Below are positions 1 to 5,113 of a DNA stretch of 5,565 bases, piece by piece. The DNA is from Nitrososphaerales archaeon TH526 (GTDB taxonomy: Archaea > Thermoproteota > Nitrososphaeria > Nitrososphaerales > Nitrososphaeraceae). The stretch's first letter is position 1. Each line of letters opens with the position of its first letter. Position numbers and translations under genes: made by a program. The stretch spans positions 1-5,565 of the forward strand of contig JAATVR010000493.1 of the NCBI GenBank assembly GCA_014523665.1, in the 5' to 3' direction. The notes below the pieces were generated by a model. It did no database searches, was not told where the DNA came from, and saw only the letters and a program-made list of their open reading frames with translations.

Positions 1-125
1 TCCTTGTGTTCTAAAAAATTTAGGCAGTGCAAGCGTAATAGGAACCACATTGCATCTTCAAACTTATTTTGATTTTACCTTGAATTTTATATGTTGTGTT
101 AATTCCACATTCCAAAAGTACAAAT

Positions 126-147
126 ATGAGCATGAGCATGAGCATGA
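126..147. repeat. Short tandem hexamer repeat (ATGAGC, about 3.7 copies)
   Basis: Three perfect copies of ATGAGC plus a partial fourth copy (ATGA) lie head to tail, about 15 nt beyond the stop codon of the leftward reading frame at 163-564. No gene on either strand convincingly covers it. It looks like a microsatellite produced by replication slippage. There is no evidence of function. Confidence 0.8.
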
Positions 148-162
148 AAATGTTTACCAATT

Positions 163-564
163 TTACAATTCAGCTACACATAAGGAGAGAATCAGGACCC
201 AAAAGAAATCTTTAACAGTGAGGCCAATATGTGTCAATGTTGAATTGTATGTGATATTACTCACACACACTCTGCCTATTTCAGCTTCTATGGATTGGAT
301 TTCATTATTAAGGAGTGCAAACTGTGGTTTTGCAACACCTAATCTATTCGAGACATTAACCTTAGATTTCTCTAAGTGGTCTATATATGATTTGAGTGCC
401 TTGCAAAGTAAGGTAGTATTTGGTGGGCGACTCCCTTCTTCATATATAATTTTCAATTGTCTTATTTCAGCTTCGTATTTCTCGAGATCTTTTGTTATGT
501 AATCATTGAGCCCACTTTCTGTGCTACCTCTGATAGAGCTCACTAGTTCTATCAGGTGTTTCAA
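163..564 (-). CDS. Hypothetical coiled-coil-like protein, uncertain start, possibly a decaying gene
   Basis: I do not recognise the family. Read from the TTG at 562-564, the product is 133 aa. Residues about 20-43 are rich in Glu, Lys and Leu and look like an amphipathic or coiled-coil helix. Residues about 51-68 and 85-97 are further charged helices. The last 15 or so residues turn hydrophobic (VKDFFWVLILSL), unlike the rest, so a recent frame change at the 3' end is possible. The start is unclear. A GTG at 541-543 sits about 31 nt from a TTTAAATT box at 571-578, matching the spacing of other promoters here. A GTG at 580-582 in the same frame has a well placed GGAGGT but meets TAA at its third codon. 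The opposite strand is also open over much of this span, but its translation is Phe/Ser/Ile-rich and looks like an antisense shadow. Probably cytoplasmic if made. Confidence 0.5.
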   Translation of the reverse strand: MKHLIELVSSIRGSTESGLNDYITKDLEKYEAEIRQLKIIYEEGSRPPNTTLLCKALKSYIDHLEKSKVNVSNRLGVAKPQFALLNNEIQSIEAEIGRVCVSNITYNSTLTHIGLTVKDFFWVLILSLCVAEL

Positions 565-570
565 TGCTCG

Positions 571-578
571 AATTTAAA
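571..578 (-). promoter_or_regulatory. TATA-like box (TTTAAATT) upstream of the 163-564 frame
   Basis: Read on the minus strand, TTTAAATT resembles the archaeal TATA consensus. Its centre is about 31 nt from the GTG at 541-543, close to the spacing at three other genes in this window. This favours the GTG over the TTG at 562-564, which lies only about 10 nt away. Another box-like TATAA at 585-589 is 23 nt from the TTG, so the choice is not settled. Confidence 0.35.
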
Positions 579-733
579 TCACTCTTATACCTCCATTATT
601 ACTGGCTATTGATATCCTATCCTAAAGGCTTGTTTTTGAGGTTTTAATATATTTGGCACAAATAATATCAAACTTTCCTGCCAAGACATAATTAGGTTTA
701 CATATCTACTATTTGAGAATCTACATTTTGCAT

Positions 734-982
734 TTAATGCACTGCGCCGCGACCTCTAATTACTAACCAATTATCTGCAGCCACTCCAAGGCATACTCCC
801 CCAATGACCCAAATGGGCACACTTACCATGATAACCAGAGACAACAGACTCTGTTCTCCGAATCCTAAACCAGGCTGGCTCGCTTGTGCAATGAATGATG
901 CGACAAAAAAAATACCTCCAATCAGCACAAGTTTAATACCGATACTGGCCTGGTGTCTAATTTCATGGCCTTCAAATGTCAT
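734..982 (-). CDS. Small two-helix membrane protein, 82 aa, unknown function
   Basis: The family is not recognised. The product has a short polar N-terminus and two hydrophobic segments at residues about 13-33 and 46-68, joined by a Gly/Pro/Gln-rich loop. It ends in a short basic tail (IRGRG), which would fit a helical hairpin with both ends in the cytoplasm. The ATG at 980-982 is well supported. GAAGGA at 990-995 (minus strand) stands 7 nt before it, and an in-frame TAA lies 6 nt upstream. The start is 30 nt downstream of the stop of the 46-aa gene on the same strand, so the two are probably co-transcribed, with this one translated from an internal ribosome binding site. The coding strand has a T8 run (plus-strand A8 at 905-912) in the first helix. 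Confidence 0.75.
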   Translation of the reverse strand: MTFEGHEIRHQASIGIKLVLIGGIFFVASFIAQASQPGLGFGEQSLLSLVIMVSVPIWVIGGVCLGVAADNWLVIRGRGAVH

Positions 983-989
983 TTCTTAT

Positions 990-995
990 TCCTTC
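990..995 (-). promoter_or_regulatory. Ribosome binding site (GAAGGA) for the 82-aa membrane protein
   Basis: On the minus strand GAAGGA stands 7 nt before the ATG at 980-982. It fixes that start and suits a second cistron with no TATA box right in front of it. A six-codon mini-frame, MNQKKE, runs through the site from an ATG at 1004-1006 and stops three bases before the gene start. It could couple translation or may be chance. Confidence 0.55.
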
Positions 996-1012
996 TTTTG
1001 ATTCATGACTGT

Positions 1013-1153
1013 TCAAATGACCTTAACTACACTAGTTGTTACCGTTGTATAATTGTTCATCCCGTATTGTCTTACATCTTCGTGCAAAGTTTCTGGACGT
1101 AACTGGGCATTTATAACCTTGACTTTATCTATAGACACCGATCTAACTTTCAC
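1013..1153 (-). CDS. Small unrecognised protein, 46 aa, first gene of a two-gene operon
   Basis: The frame is open from 1189 down to the TGA at 1013-1015. The best start is GTG at 1151-1153, because a TATA-like box (ATATAAAA, 1174-1181) is centred about 25 nt upstream, the spacing expected for a leaderless archaeal transcript. The product starts MKVRSVSIDKVKV and ends TTVTTSVVKVI. It alternates Val/Ile with polar residues, suggesting beta strands, around a more helical centre (RPETLHEDVRQYG). It has no Cys, no membrane segment and no signal peptide, so it would be a soluble cytoplasmic protein. No family is recognised. It could also be the surviving end of a longer gene, since the frame stays open for 12 codons above the GTG, although no start codon is found there. 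The 82-aa gene follows after 30 nt. Confidence 0.55.
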   Translation of the reverse strand: MKVRSVSIDKVKVINAQLRPETLHEDVRQYGMNNYTTVTTSVVKVI

Positions 1154-1173
1154 ACCAGTGGTTACAAGAATTG

Positions 1174-1181
1174 TTTTATAT
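1174..1181 (-). promoter_or_regulatory. TATA box for the 46-aa / 82-aa gene pair
   Basis: The minus strand reads ATATAAAA, centred about 25 nt before the GTG at 1151-1153. This is the standard archaeal TATA-to-start distance and predicts that transcription begins at or next to the first codon, giving a leaderless message. Confidence 0.55.
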
Positions 1182-1198
1182 TTGAACTTTTAACGATT

Positions 1199-1462
1199 AC
1201 ATCGCATATAGAAAAAGACTATGGATAAAATAAGCACAGTTTAAGAGTAATGATCGCATAAACTTACTCAAAAGATGGTGCAGGGATCAAAGGTGTTATA
1301 ATCAACGATCAGATAAACCAGAAAGAAGAATTGCTCATACACTATAATACGGAAATAGGGGTAGATGGCGATGCTATGGTCAAAAAACTTATCCCTAAAA
1401 CAGAGATCATCTCCCCCTCATTTTATTACTTGAAAATTAGATTGGCAGTTCCAGTGTCTTGA
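1199..1462 (+). pseudogene. Gene remnant with two in-frame TAA stops, Ig-like sequence pattern
   Basis: One frame reads as protein-like from about 1199 to the TGA at 1460-1462, interrupted by TAA at 1226-1228 and 1259-1261. The last uninterrupted part, 1262-1459, is 66 codons long with no usable start: its first ATG is at 1375. Readable pieces include HSLRVMIA before the second stop, then TYSKDGAGIKGVIIND, GVDGDAMVKKLIP and SPSFYYLKI. The order, polar strand then G-x-G-I-x-G-V then D-G-x-A then P then S-x-x-Y-x-x-x-I, resembles bacterial Ig-like or surface-protein beta-sandwich repeats. That family link is an inference from pattern only. It ends 11 nt before the stop of the leftward gene at 1474-1998, so the two converge. 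It may be the truncated 3' end of a former surface-protein gene, or simply a chance open stretch. Confidence 0.35.
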
Positions 1463-1473
1463 TATTAATATTA

Positions 1474-1998
1474 CTATTGCGGAGTTTGAATCGCTTTAAA
1501 TGCTTCGATTTCATATTTCAGTGAATCAGTTAGAAGATCCGTTGATGTCTCGTTTAACGCAGGATTTCCTGTCTTGATAAAGTCACCGAACAGTTTATAA
1601 CTGTCCCGCTCCGCTTCCAAGCTTTTTGTGTACAGTGAAATCCCATCCTTAAATTTTTCTGGTATTTGTAGATTATTTGTTTCGTCAATCAGATCATTTA
1701 TTTGTAATATGGTATCATTAGTTATCACCATGATTGTAGTATTGCTATATTGATTATTTTCCCATTTTCCAATTTCCTGCTGATATGAATTTGTTAAGGC
1801 ACCAGACTTATTTGTCAATCCTACAAACTTACTTAGAAACTCATCATCAGTAGTAACTGCCGATTGTGCGGTAACACCCTCAACAGCTGTCAGGATTATG
1901 AACAATAGTGAAATTGTAATGGACGCGGTCACTGTCCAAATTCTAATTTGATTCCCATAGACAATACAAGATTTATTTCGCCAAACATGATAAGTCAT
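1474..1998 (-). CDS. Secreted or membrane-anchored helical protein, 174 aa, unknown function
   Basis: I do not recognise the family. The product has a basic N-terminus, then one hydrophobic segment at residues about 21-39. This is followed by V-T-A/Q-S at 42-46, which looks like a signal peptidase site, so the rest is probably outside the membrane. The mature part is polar and mostly helical, with predicted helices near residues 51-81, 90-109, 113-141 and 150-171. It could form a small four-helix bundle. It carries four N-X-S/T sequons (N63, N86, N94, N149), which suit archaeal surface glycosylation. It has no Cys after the hydrophobic segment, so it is not a typical lipoprotein. The ATG at 1996-1998 is supported by a TATA-like box (TTTAAATA) about 30 nt upstream. 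It is transcribed away from the 2137-2375 element, whose promoter is divergent. Confidence 0.8.
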   Translation of the reverse strand: MTYHVWRNKSCIVYGNQIRIWTVTASITISLLFIILTAVEGVTAQSAVTTDDEFLSKFVGLTNKSGALTNSYQQEIGKWENNQYSNTTIMVITNDTILQINDLIDETNNLQIPEKFKDGISLYTKSLEAERDSYKLFGDFIKTGNPALNETSTDLLTDSLKYEIEAFKAIQTPQ

Positions 1999-2023
1999 CA
2001 GTATTACAAAATAATAATCATTC

Positions 2024-2031
2024 TATTTAAA
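2024..2031 (-). promoter_or_regulatory. TATA-like box (TTTAAATA) for the 174-aa secreted protein gene
   Basis: The minus strand reads TTTAAATA, centred about 30 nt upstream of the ATG at 1996-1998. Transcription would start some four bases before the ATG. No Shine-Dalgarno motif is visible between the box and the start. Confidence 0.5.
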
Positions 2032-2101
2032 TTTGTTGTACGTGATCATGAGTCTTATATGTATATGTAGACGTTCGGCTAATGCAAGATTGCGGCAGAT
2101 T

Positions 2102-2110
2102 AGATATAAT
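2102..2110 (+). promoter_or_regulatory. TATA-like box (AGATATAAT) for the element at 2137-2375
   Basis: The box is centred about 30 nt before the ATG at 2137-2139. A GAGG at 2125-2128, 8 nt before the ATG, could be a ribosome binding site. Both support a once-functional rightward gene here. The box is equally compatible with transcription of an RNA starting near 2132. Confidence 0.4.
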
Positions 2111-2136
2111 TGGCGGACTTTCCTGAGGAATCATCT

Positions 2137-2375
2137 ATGACTCAGATTGCCTCAACCTATCTCAAACATCTTAAGAAATTGCAAGGATCCACTTAACAAG
2201 GTCTAGGCCCGGAACATCCAAGTCCGGTCTTCACCAACCTCGTCTATCCGGCTTTGTCTTCGAAGATGAGCATGGAGATATGCTCTTTTCTGTTGACAAG
2301 TTGTTCCGAAACGATGGGCTCGCTAGAATGCGAGTAAGTATCTTGTCATTCTGGAGTTACATTAAGGAATCCTGA
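2137..2375 (+). pseudogene. Frameshifted, stop-interrupted small gene (or structured RNA)
   Basis: From ATG 2137-2139 the frame reads MTQIASTYLKHLKKLQGST and then meets TAA at 2194-2196. Read through, the same frame continues QGLGPEHPSPVFTNLVYP to about 2251. From there the protein-like reading moves to another frame: GFVFEDEHGDMLFSVDKLF then RNDGLARMRVS, ending at TGA 2373-2375. The move is explained by loss of one base near 2248-2256. The repaired protein would be about 79 aa and soluble. I do not recognise it. The region is richer in G+C than its flanks and contains four short hairpins between 2209 and 2334, so a structured RNA is a real alternative. An upstream TATA-like box and GAGG suggest it was, or is, transcribed. 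Confidence 0.4.
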
Positions 2376-2493
2376 TTTAATGAATTTTCAATTTATCATT
2401 ATGCGTTATTCCGGTTAAAATCATTGAAATTCGGTCCTAATTCAACAATATCCATGAAGTAACTGAAATCCAATATGTGTTCGAGGATATATC

Positions 2494-2502
2494 TTATATA
2501 AA
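2494..2502 (+). promoter_or_regulatory. TATA box (TTATATAAA) deciding the start of the 186-aa protein
   Basis: The box is centred about 30 nt before the ATG at 2528-2530. It lies inside the longer open frame beginning with GTG at 2477, so a transcript from this box cannot encode that longer N-terminus. The shorter start at 2528 is therefore preferred. Confidence 0.55.
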
Positions 2503-2527
2503 TGTTAAAGCTCTAATAAGATCAGAA

Positions 2528-3088
2528 ATGACTTATCCTAAAGGCACTACGAGACCAAGTGATGTAGCTGGCACGAGTGACACGACTAGCTCTACAGAAA
2601 TGACTGATTCGACAACCGAAACAGCAGAAGTAGCAGAAACAGCAGAAGTAGCAGAAACAGCAGAAGCTGAAACGACTGAGACAACTACGACAACTACAAC
2701 GTCAGCAGTGGATCCAAATATCCAACAAAAGATAGATTCAATAAAGAATGTCGCAAGCACAATAAGGGATATTTCTGCAAGTATAAGGGATACCGTACGA
2801 GCTTTGCGTGAGAGCGGAGCGATTGATGAATTGATTGCAGCCGTCCATGAAGCGACTATTACAATGAGAGATACCACAATAGAAATTAGTAAAATATCAA
2901 GAGATCTCAAGGAAAGGGGAATGATCAAGGACACTGCCAAGACATTAGACGAAACCGTTGCAGCAGCAAATGAAGCAGCAGAATCGTTCAGACAAACCGT
3001 GGAGGATATGAAAGAAGCAGCTCCTCAGACTGCAGAAGTCATAAAGAAAGCCAGAGAACGGGTAAAAACTAAAAAAGAAAACAGATAA
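2528..3088 (+). CDS. Thr/Ala/Glu-rich helical protein with internal repeat, 186 aa
   Basis: Unrecognised family. Starting at ATG 2528 there are three parts. Residues 1-60 are a disordered, Thr/Ser-rich tail holding the repeat ETAEVA and a run of seven Thr. Residues about 64-172 are amphipathic helices with heptad-like spacing. Residues 173-186 are a basic tail (KKARERVKTKKENR). Within the helical part, LRESGAIDELIAAVHEA (93-109) resembles LKERGMIKDTAKTLDE (127-142), a likely internal duplication of about 34 residues. There is no signal peptide or membrane segment, so a cytoplasmic or surface-adsorbed coiled-coil protein is likely, phasin- or apolipoprotein-like in appearance only. The frame is open upstream to GTG 2477, giving 203 aa, but a TATA box at 2494-2502 argues against that start. 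A hairpin plus T8 follows the stop. The gene appears to be a single transcription unit. Confidence 0.8.
   Translation: MTYPKGTTRPSDVAGTSDTTSSTEMTDSTTETAEVAETAEVAETAEAETTETTTTTTTSAVDPNIQQKIDSIKNVASTIRDISASIRDTVRALRESGAIDELIAAVHEATITMRDTTIEISKISRDLKERGMIKDTAKTLDETVAAANEAAESFRQTVEDMKEAAPQTAEVIKKARERVKTKKENR
2621..2668 (+). repeat. 18-bp in-frame tandem repeat (about 2.6 copies)
   Basis: The unit ACAGCAGAAGTAGCAGAA occurs twice perfectly (2621-2638 and 2639-2656). A third, diverging copy starts at 2657 and matches for 10 bases. Each unit encodes TAEVAE, so copy number changes would keep the frame and alter only the length of the disordered tail. It probably arose by slippage. Confidence 0.85.
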
Positions 3089-3097
3089 AATCTGCCA

Positions 3098-3142
3098 AGC
3101 TAGATTCCGCAGGTTCCAAATACTAGCTAAGGAATTTTTTTT
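3098..3142 (+). terminator. Hairpin followed by T8, downstream of the 186-aa gene
   Basis: AGCTAG at 3098-3103 pairs perfectly with CTAGCT at 3123-3128 around a 19-nt loop. Eight T residues follow at 3135-3142. The T-run lies 47 nt after the stop codon. In archaea the oligo-T tract is the main termination signal, so the hairpin may be incidental: it is short and AT-containing. Confidence 0.5.
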
Positions 3143-3391
3143 ATTGATTGTGTAGATGACAAACTTGTAACCTGGAATGTGTCCTGTCTGTGGATTGTAC
3201 ATACGCTGTACTTCATAAAAAAACGAATGTAGACTATTGTTAAGTCTTGGGACCTTGAACCTATAACTTGTTAATTCTTCTCTTTTTCGTCTAAGGTGCA
3301 TTTATTATCAGTCTCATGCTTCGCGTTCTCATCCACTCATCACAAGATTTTTACCTTAATTCGCTTCTAGCACTATTGGTAGACATAACAA
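3143..3391. other. Intergenic region before the patatin gene
   Basis: No convincing gene is seen. The minus strand is open from an ATG at 3299-3301 leftward across this gap, reading for instance EVQRMYNPQTGHIPGYKF, but it has no TATA box or ribosome site and runs on through the antisense of the 186-aa gene. A very short plus frame (3179-3220) encodes M-C-P-V-C-G and then stops. No clear TATA box is found for the patatin gene. CTTAATTC near 3355-3362, about 33 nt before its ATG, is the nearest weak candidate. Confidence 0.4.
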
Positions 3392-4861
3392 ATGAGTAAG
3401 AAAATGGATATACCAGAGAAGGAAAGGGCGATAGTACTTCAAGGTGGTGGATCTCTTGGTGCCTACGAGGCTGGAGCGTACAGGGCTCTTTATGAACGTC
3501 TCTCTGAAAAAGACATTAAGGAAGGAAGAAAAGGAAGATCTACATTTGATATAGTTGCAGGCACTTCAATTGGTGCTATCAATGCTGCTGTTCTTGTGAG
3601 TTATGTCGTAGAGAATCAGACTTACGAGGGATCAGCCGAGAGGCTTGTTGAATTCTGGAACTACCTTTCCAAAGAATCAATGGTGGAAACAAATCCCTTT
3701 TTTAAGCCTTGGTGGGATTATTGGCATGCAATTAATAGAGAGATTGCGACTGGAGAAGCCGCAAGAAGGTACTTTTCGGCTAAAGAGTTTGCAATATTTG
3801 GAGTACCAAATGTCTTTTATCCTCATAGACCTACAAGTGACAGTAAATTTTACGATTCGGACAATACTTGGTATCGTTATAGTAACGAACCTCTAAGACG
3901 GAGTCTAGAGCGTTTTGCAAAATTTCCAATAGCTACTACCAAGGAAGACGCTCAGCCAAGACTTTTGCTGGTAGCAGTCGACGTAGCAGATGGTATCCCC
4001 GTTACATTCGATAGCTATCCTAAAGAGGACGGAACACGAAAAACAGAATACGGGAGATTCCTCAGTCACAATAATAAGGAAATCGGATTTGAATATGTAG
4101 CCCGCTATGACGAGGGGATCACAGCAGATCAAGTGATGGCAAGTGGTTCATATCCAGTCAATTTTGATTTTGCTAAAATAGAAGTTGAAAGCTATTTCTC
4201 TGAACCAACTAGCAGTCGACAGGTAGACGCTAAGACTCCTGGTACCGTGAACGCCAGCGGTTACAGGAAAAGCATGCGTTATTTTTGGGATGGGGGACTT
4301 ATGACCAATACCCCGCTAATGCAATTAGTTTTATTCCATAGGCAATACTGGTGGAGGGTGAGAGGAGTAAAGGATAATGTTCCTCGATTAGGTATCTGCG
4401 TAATCAATTTGCATCCTAAAAAACAAACAGAGATTCCTTCTGATAGGGACGGTGTTATCAACAGGAATAATGATATAACTTTTTCAGATAGGACGCATCA
4501 AGAGGAGACCGCGCTCTTGTTGATATCTGATTATGTTGACATGATAAAAGAGCTATTAAAGATCGTAGAGGAACACGGAGTGGAAAGGAACCTTATCACC
4601 GATCTCTTGAATAGGAGAACAAATTTCCATGGTCAATTTTTGAAACCAAGGAGATTCCAGGACATACTTGAAGGACGATTTCAGATAGATGAAATAATAC
4701 GCGTAAACAGGGAGAACGATGCTGACACTATTTCTAACAAGACATTTGATTTTTCTTCCGAAACTATAAAACGTTTGCTTGAGCGAGGATACAATAGTGC
4801 TCTCAATGATTTTGAAGAGTACATGCGGAATCAACCTGACAAAACCACAGAAAATAAGTGA
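3392..4861 (+). CDS. Patatin-like phospholipase / acyl hydrolase, 489 aa
   Basis: Patatin-family enzymes hydrolyse acyl ester bonds of lipids with a Ser-Asp dyad. All hallmarks are present. The oxyanion-hole glycine loop GGGSLGAYEAG is at residues 18-28. The nucleophile elbow G-T-S-I-G is at 57-61, with Ser59. A conserved A-S-G-S-Y-P is at 250-255. The catalytic Asp300 is in W-D-G-G-L-M-T-N-T-P-L (299-309). The last motif resembles the patatin subgroup with a C-terminal DUF3734-type extension, but that sub-assignment is tentative. At 489 aa it is longer than a bare patatin domain (roughly 200-300 aa): an aromatic-rich insert lies between Ser59 and Asp300 (about 100-245), and a charged helical tail follows (about 365-489). 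There is no signal peptide or membrane helix, so it is probably cytoplasmic or peripheral. ATG 3392 is the first start. Met5 at 3404-3406 is an alternative. The true substrate is unknown. Confidence 0.93.
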   Translation: MSKKMDIPEKERAIVLQGGGSLGAYEAGAYRALYERLSEKDIKEGRKGRSTFDIVAGTSIGAINAAVLVSYVVENQTYEGSAERLVEFWNYLSKESMVETNPFFKPWWDYWHAINREIATGEAARRYFSAKEFAIFGVPNVFYPHRPTSDSKFYDSDNTWYRYSNEPLRRSLERFAKFPIATTKEDAQPRLLLVAVDVADGIPVTFDSYPKEDGTRKTEYGRFLSHNNKEIGFEYVARYDEGITADQVMASGSYPVNFDFAKIEVESYFSEPTSSRQVDAKTPGTVNASGYRKSMRYFWDGGLMTNTPLMQLVLFHRQYWWRVRGVKDNVPRLGICVINLHPKKQTEIPSDRDGVINRNNDITFSDRTHQEETALLLISDYVDMIKELLKIVEEHGVERNLITDLLNRRTNFHGQFLKPRRFQDILEGRFQIDEIIRVNRENDADTISNKTFDFSSETIKRLLERGYNSALNDFEEYMRNQPDKTTENK

Positions 4862-5113
4862 GAAGGATTCTATCAATATTGCATTTAGGACCTTTGAGAA
4901 CGAAATTTGATTATTTATCTCTAAGTTGACTAGATGATAGGATGGTATTACCAATCAAATGCCTTCTGTATGGGAGAACGAATTCTGCAGACTCATAAGC
5001 AGAAAACATTTACACACGTTAGGTTTAATACCCTGTCCCCTATCCAATCCAATCCAATTTGTGGTTTATCGTTGTCTAGAGCTATAGTGAAAATACATTT
5101 CTAAAAGAACTAT
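4862..5113. other. Convergent intergenic region between patatin and DUF1622 genes
   Basis: This gap lies between the 3' ends of two facing genes. I see no reading frame, RNA gene or strong terminator in it. T-tracts reach only four bases on either strand. A short pentamer repeat occurs at 5042-5059. Confidence 0.5.
5042..5059. repeat. Pentamer tandem repeat (ATCCA, about 3.6 copies)
   Basis: ATCCA is repeated three times head to tail, followed by ATT, in the gap between the convergent patatin and DUF1622 genes. It is probably a slippage product, and nothing suggests a function. Confidence 0.7.

Noticed and set aside
1..93. Possible leftward gene start: TATA-like ATATAAAA near 84-91 (minus) and ATG at 48-50 or 52-54
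   Set aside because: The frame from 52-54 stops after 10 codons. The frame from 48-50 leaves the window after 16 codons, so too little is visible to support a gene.
50..502. Long plus-strand reading frame of 150 codons
   Set aside because: It lies antisense to the charged coiled-coil-like frame at 163-564. Its translation is rich in Phe, Ser, Ile and Cys with no domain-like pattern, and it has no clear promoter or ribosome site.
2111..2132. Minus-strand AGGAAAGTCCGCC resembles the conserved RNase P RNA element GAGGAAAGTCCG
   Set aside because: Only about 100 nt remain before the start of the 174-aa gene, the matching CR-V element is not found, and RNase P RNA is around 300 nt. A chance match is more likely.
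2533..2940. Minus-strand frame of 135 codons, Val/Ser/Ala-rich
   Set aside because: It is the antisense of the Thr/Ala/Glu-rich repeat and helices of the 186-aa protein. Its composition is dictated by that gene.
3179..3220. Short frame encoding M-C-P-V-C-G, zinc-ribbon-like
   Set aside because: It is only 13 codons long, has an in-frame TAA three codons upstream, and lacks a second Cys pair.
4556..4954. Minus-strand frame of 132 codons over the patatin 3' end
   Set aside because: It is almost wholly antisense to the patatin coding region, which has clear family motifs.
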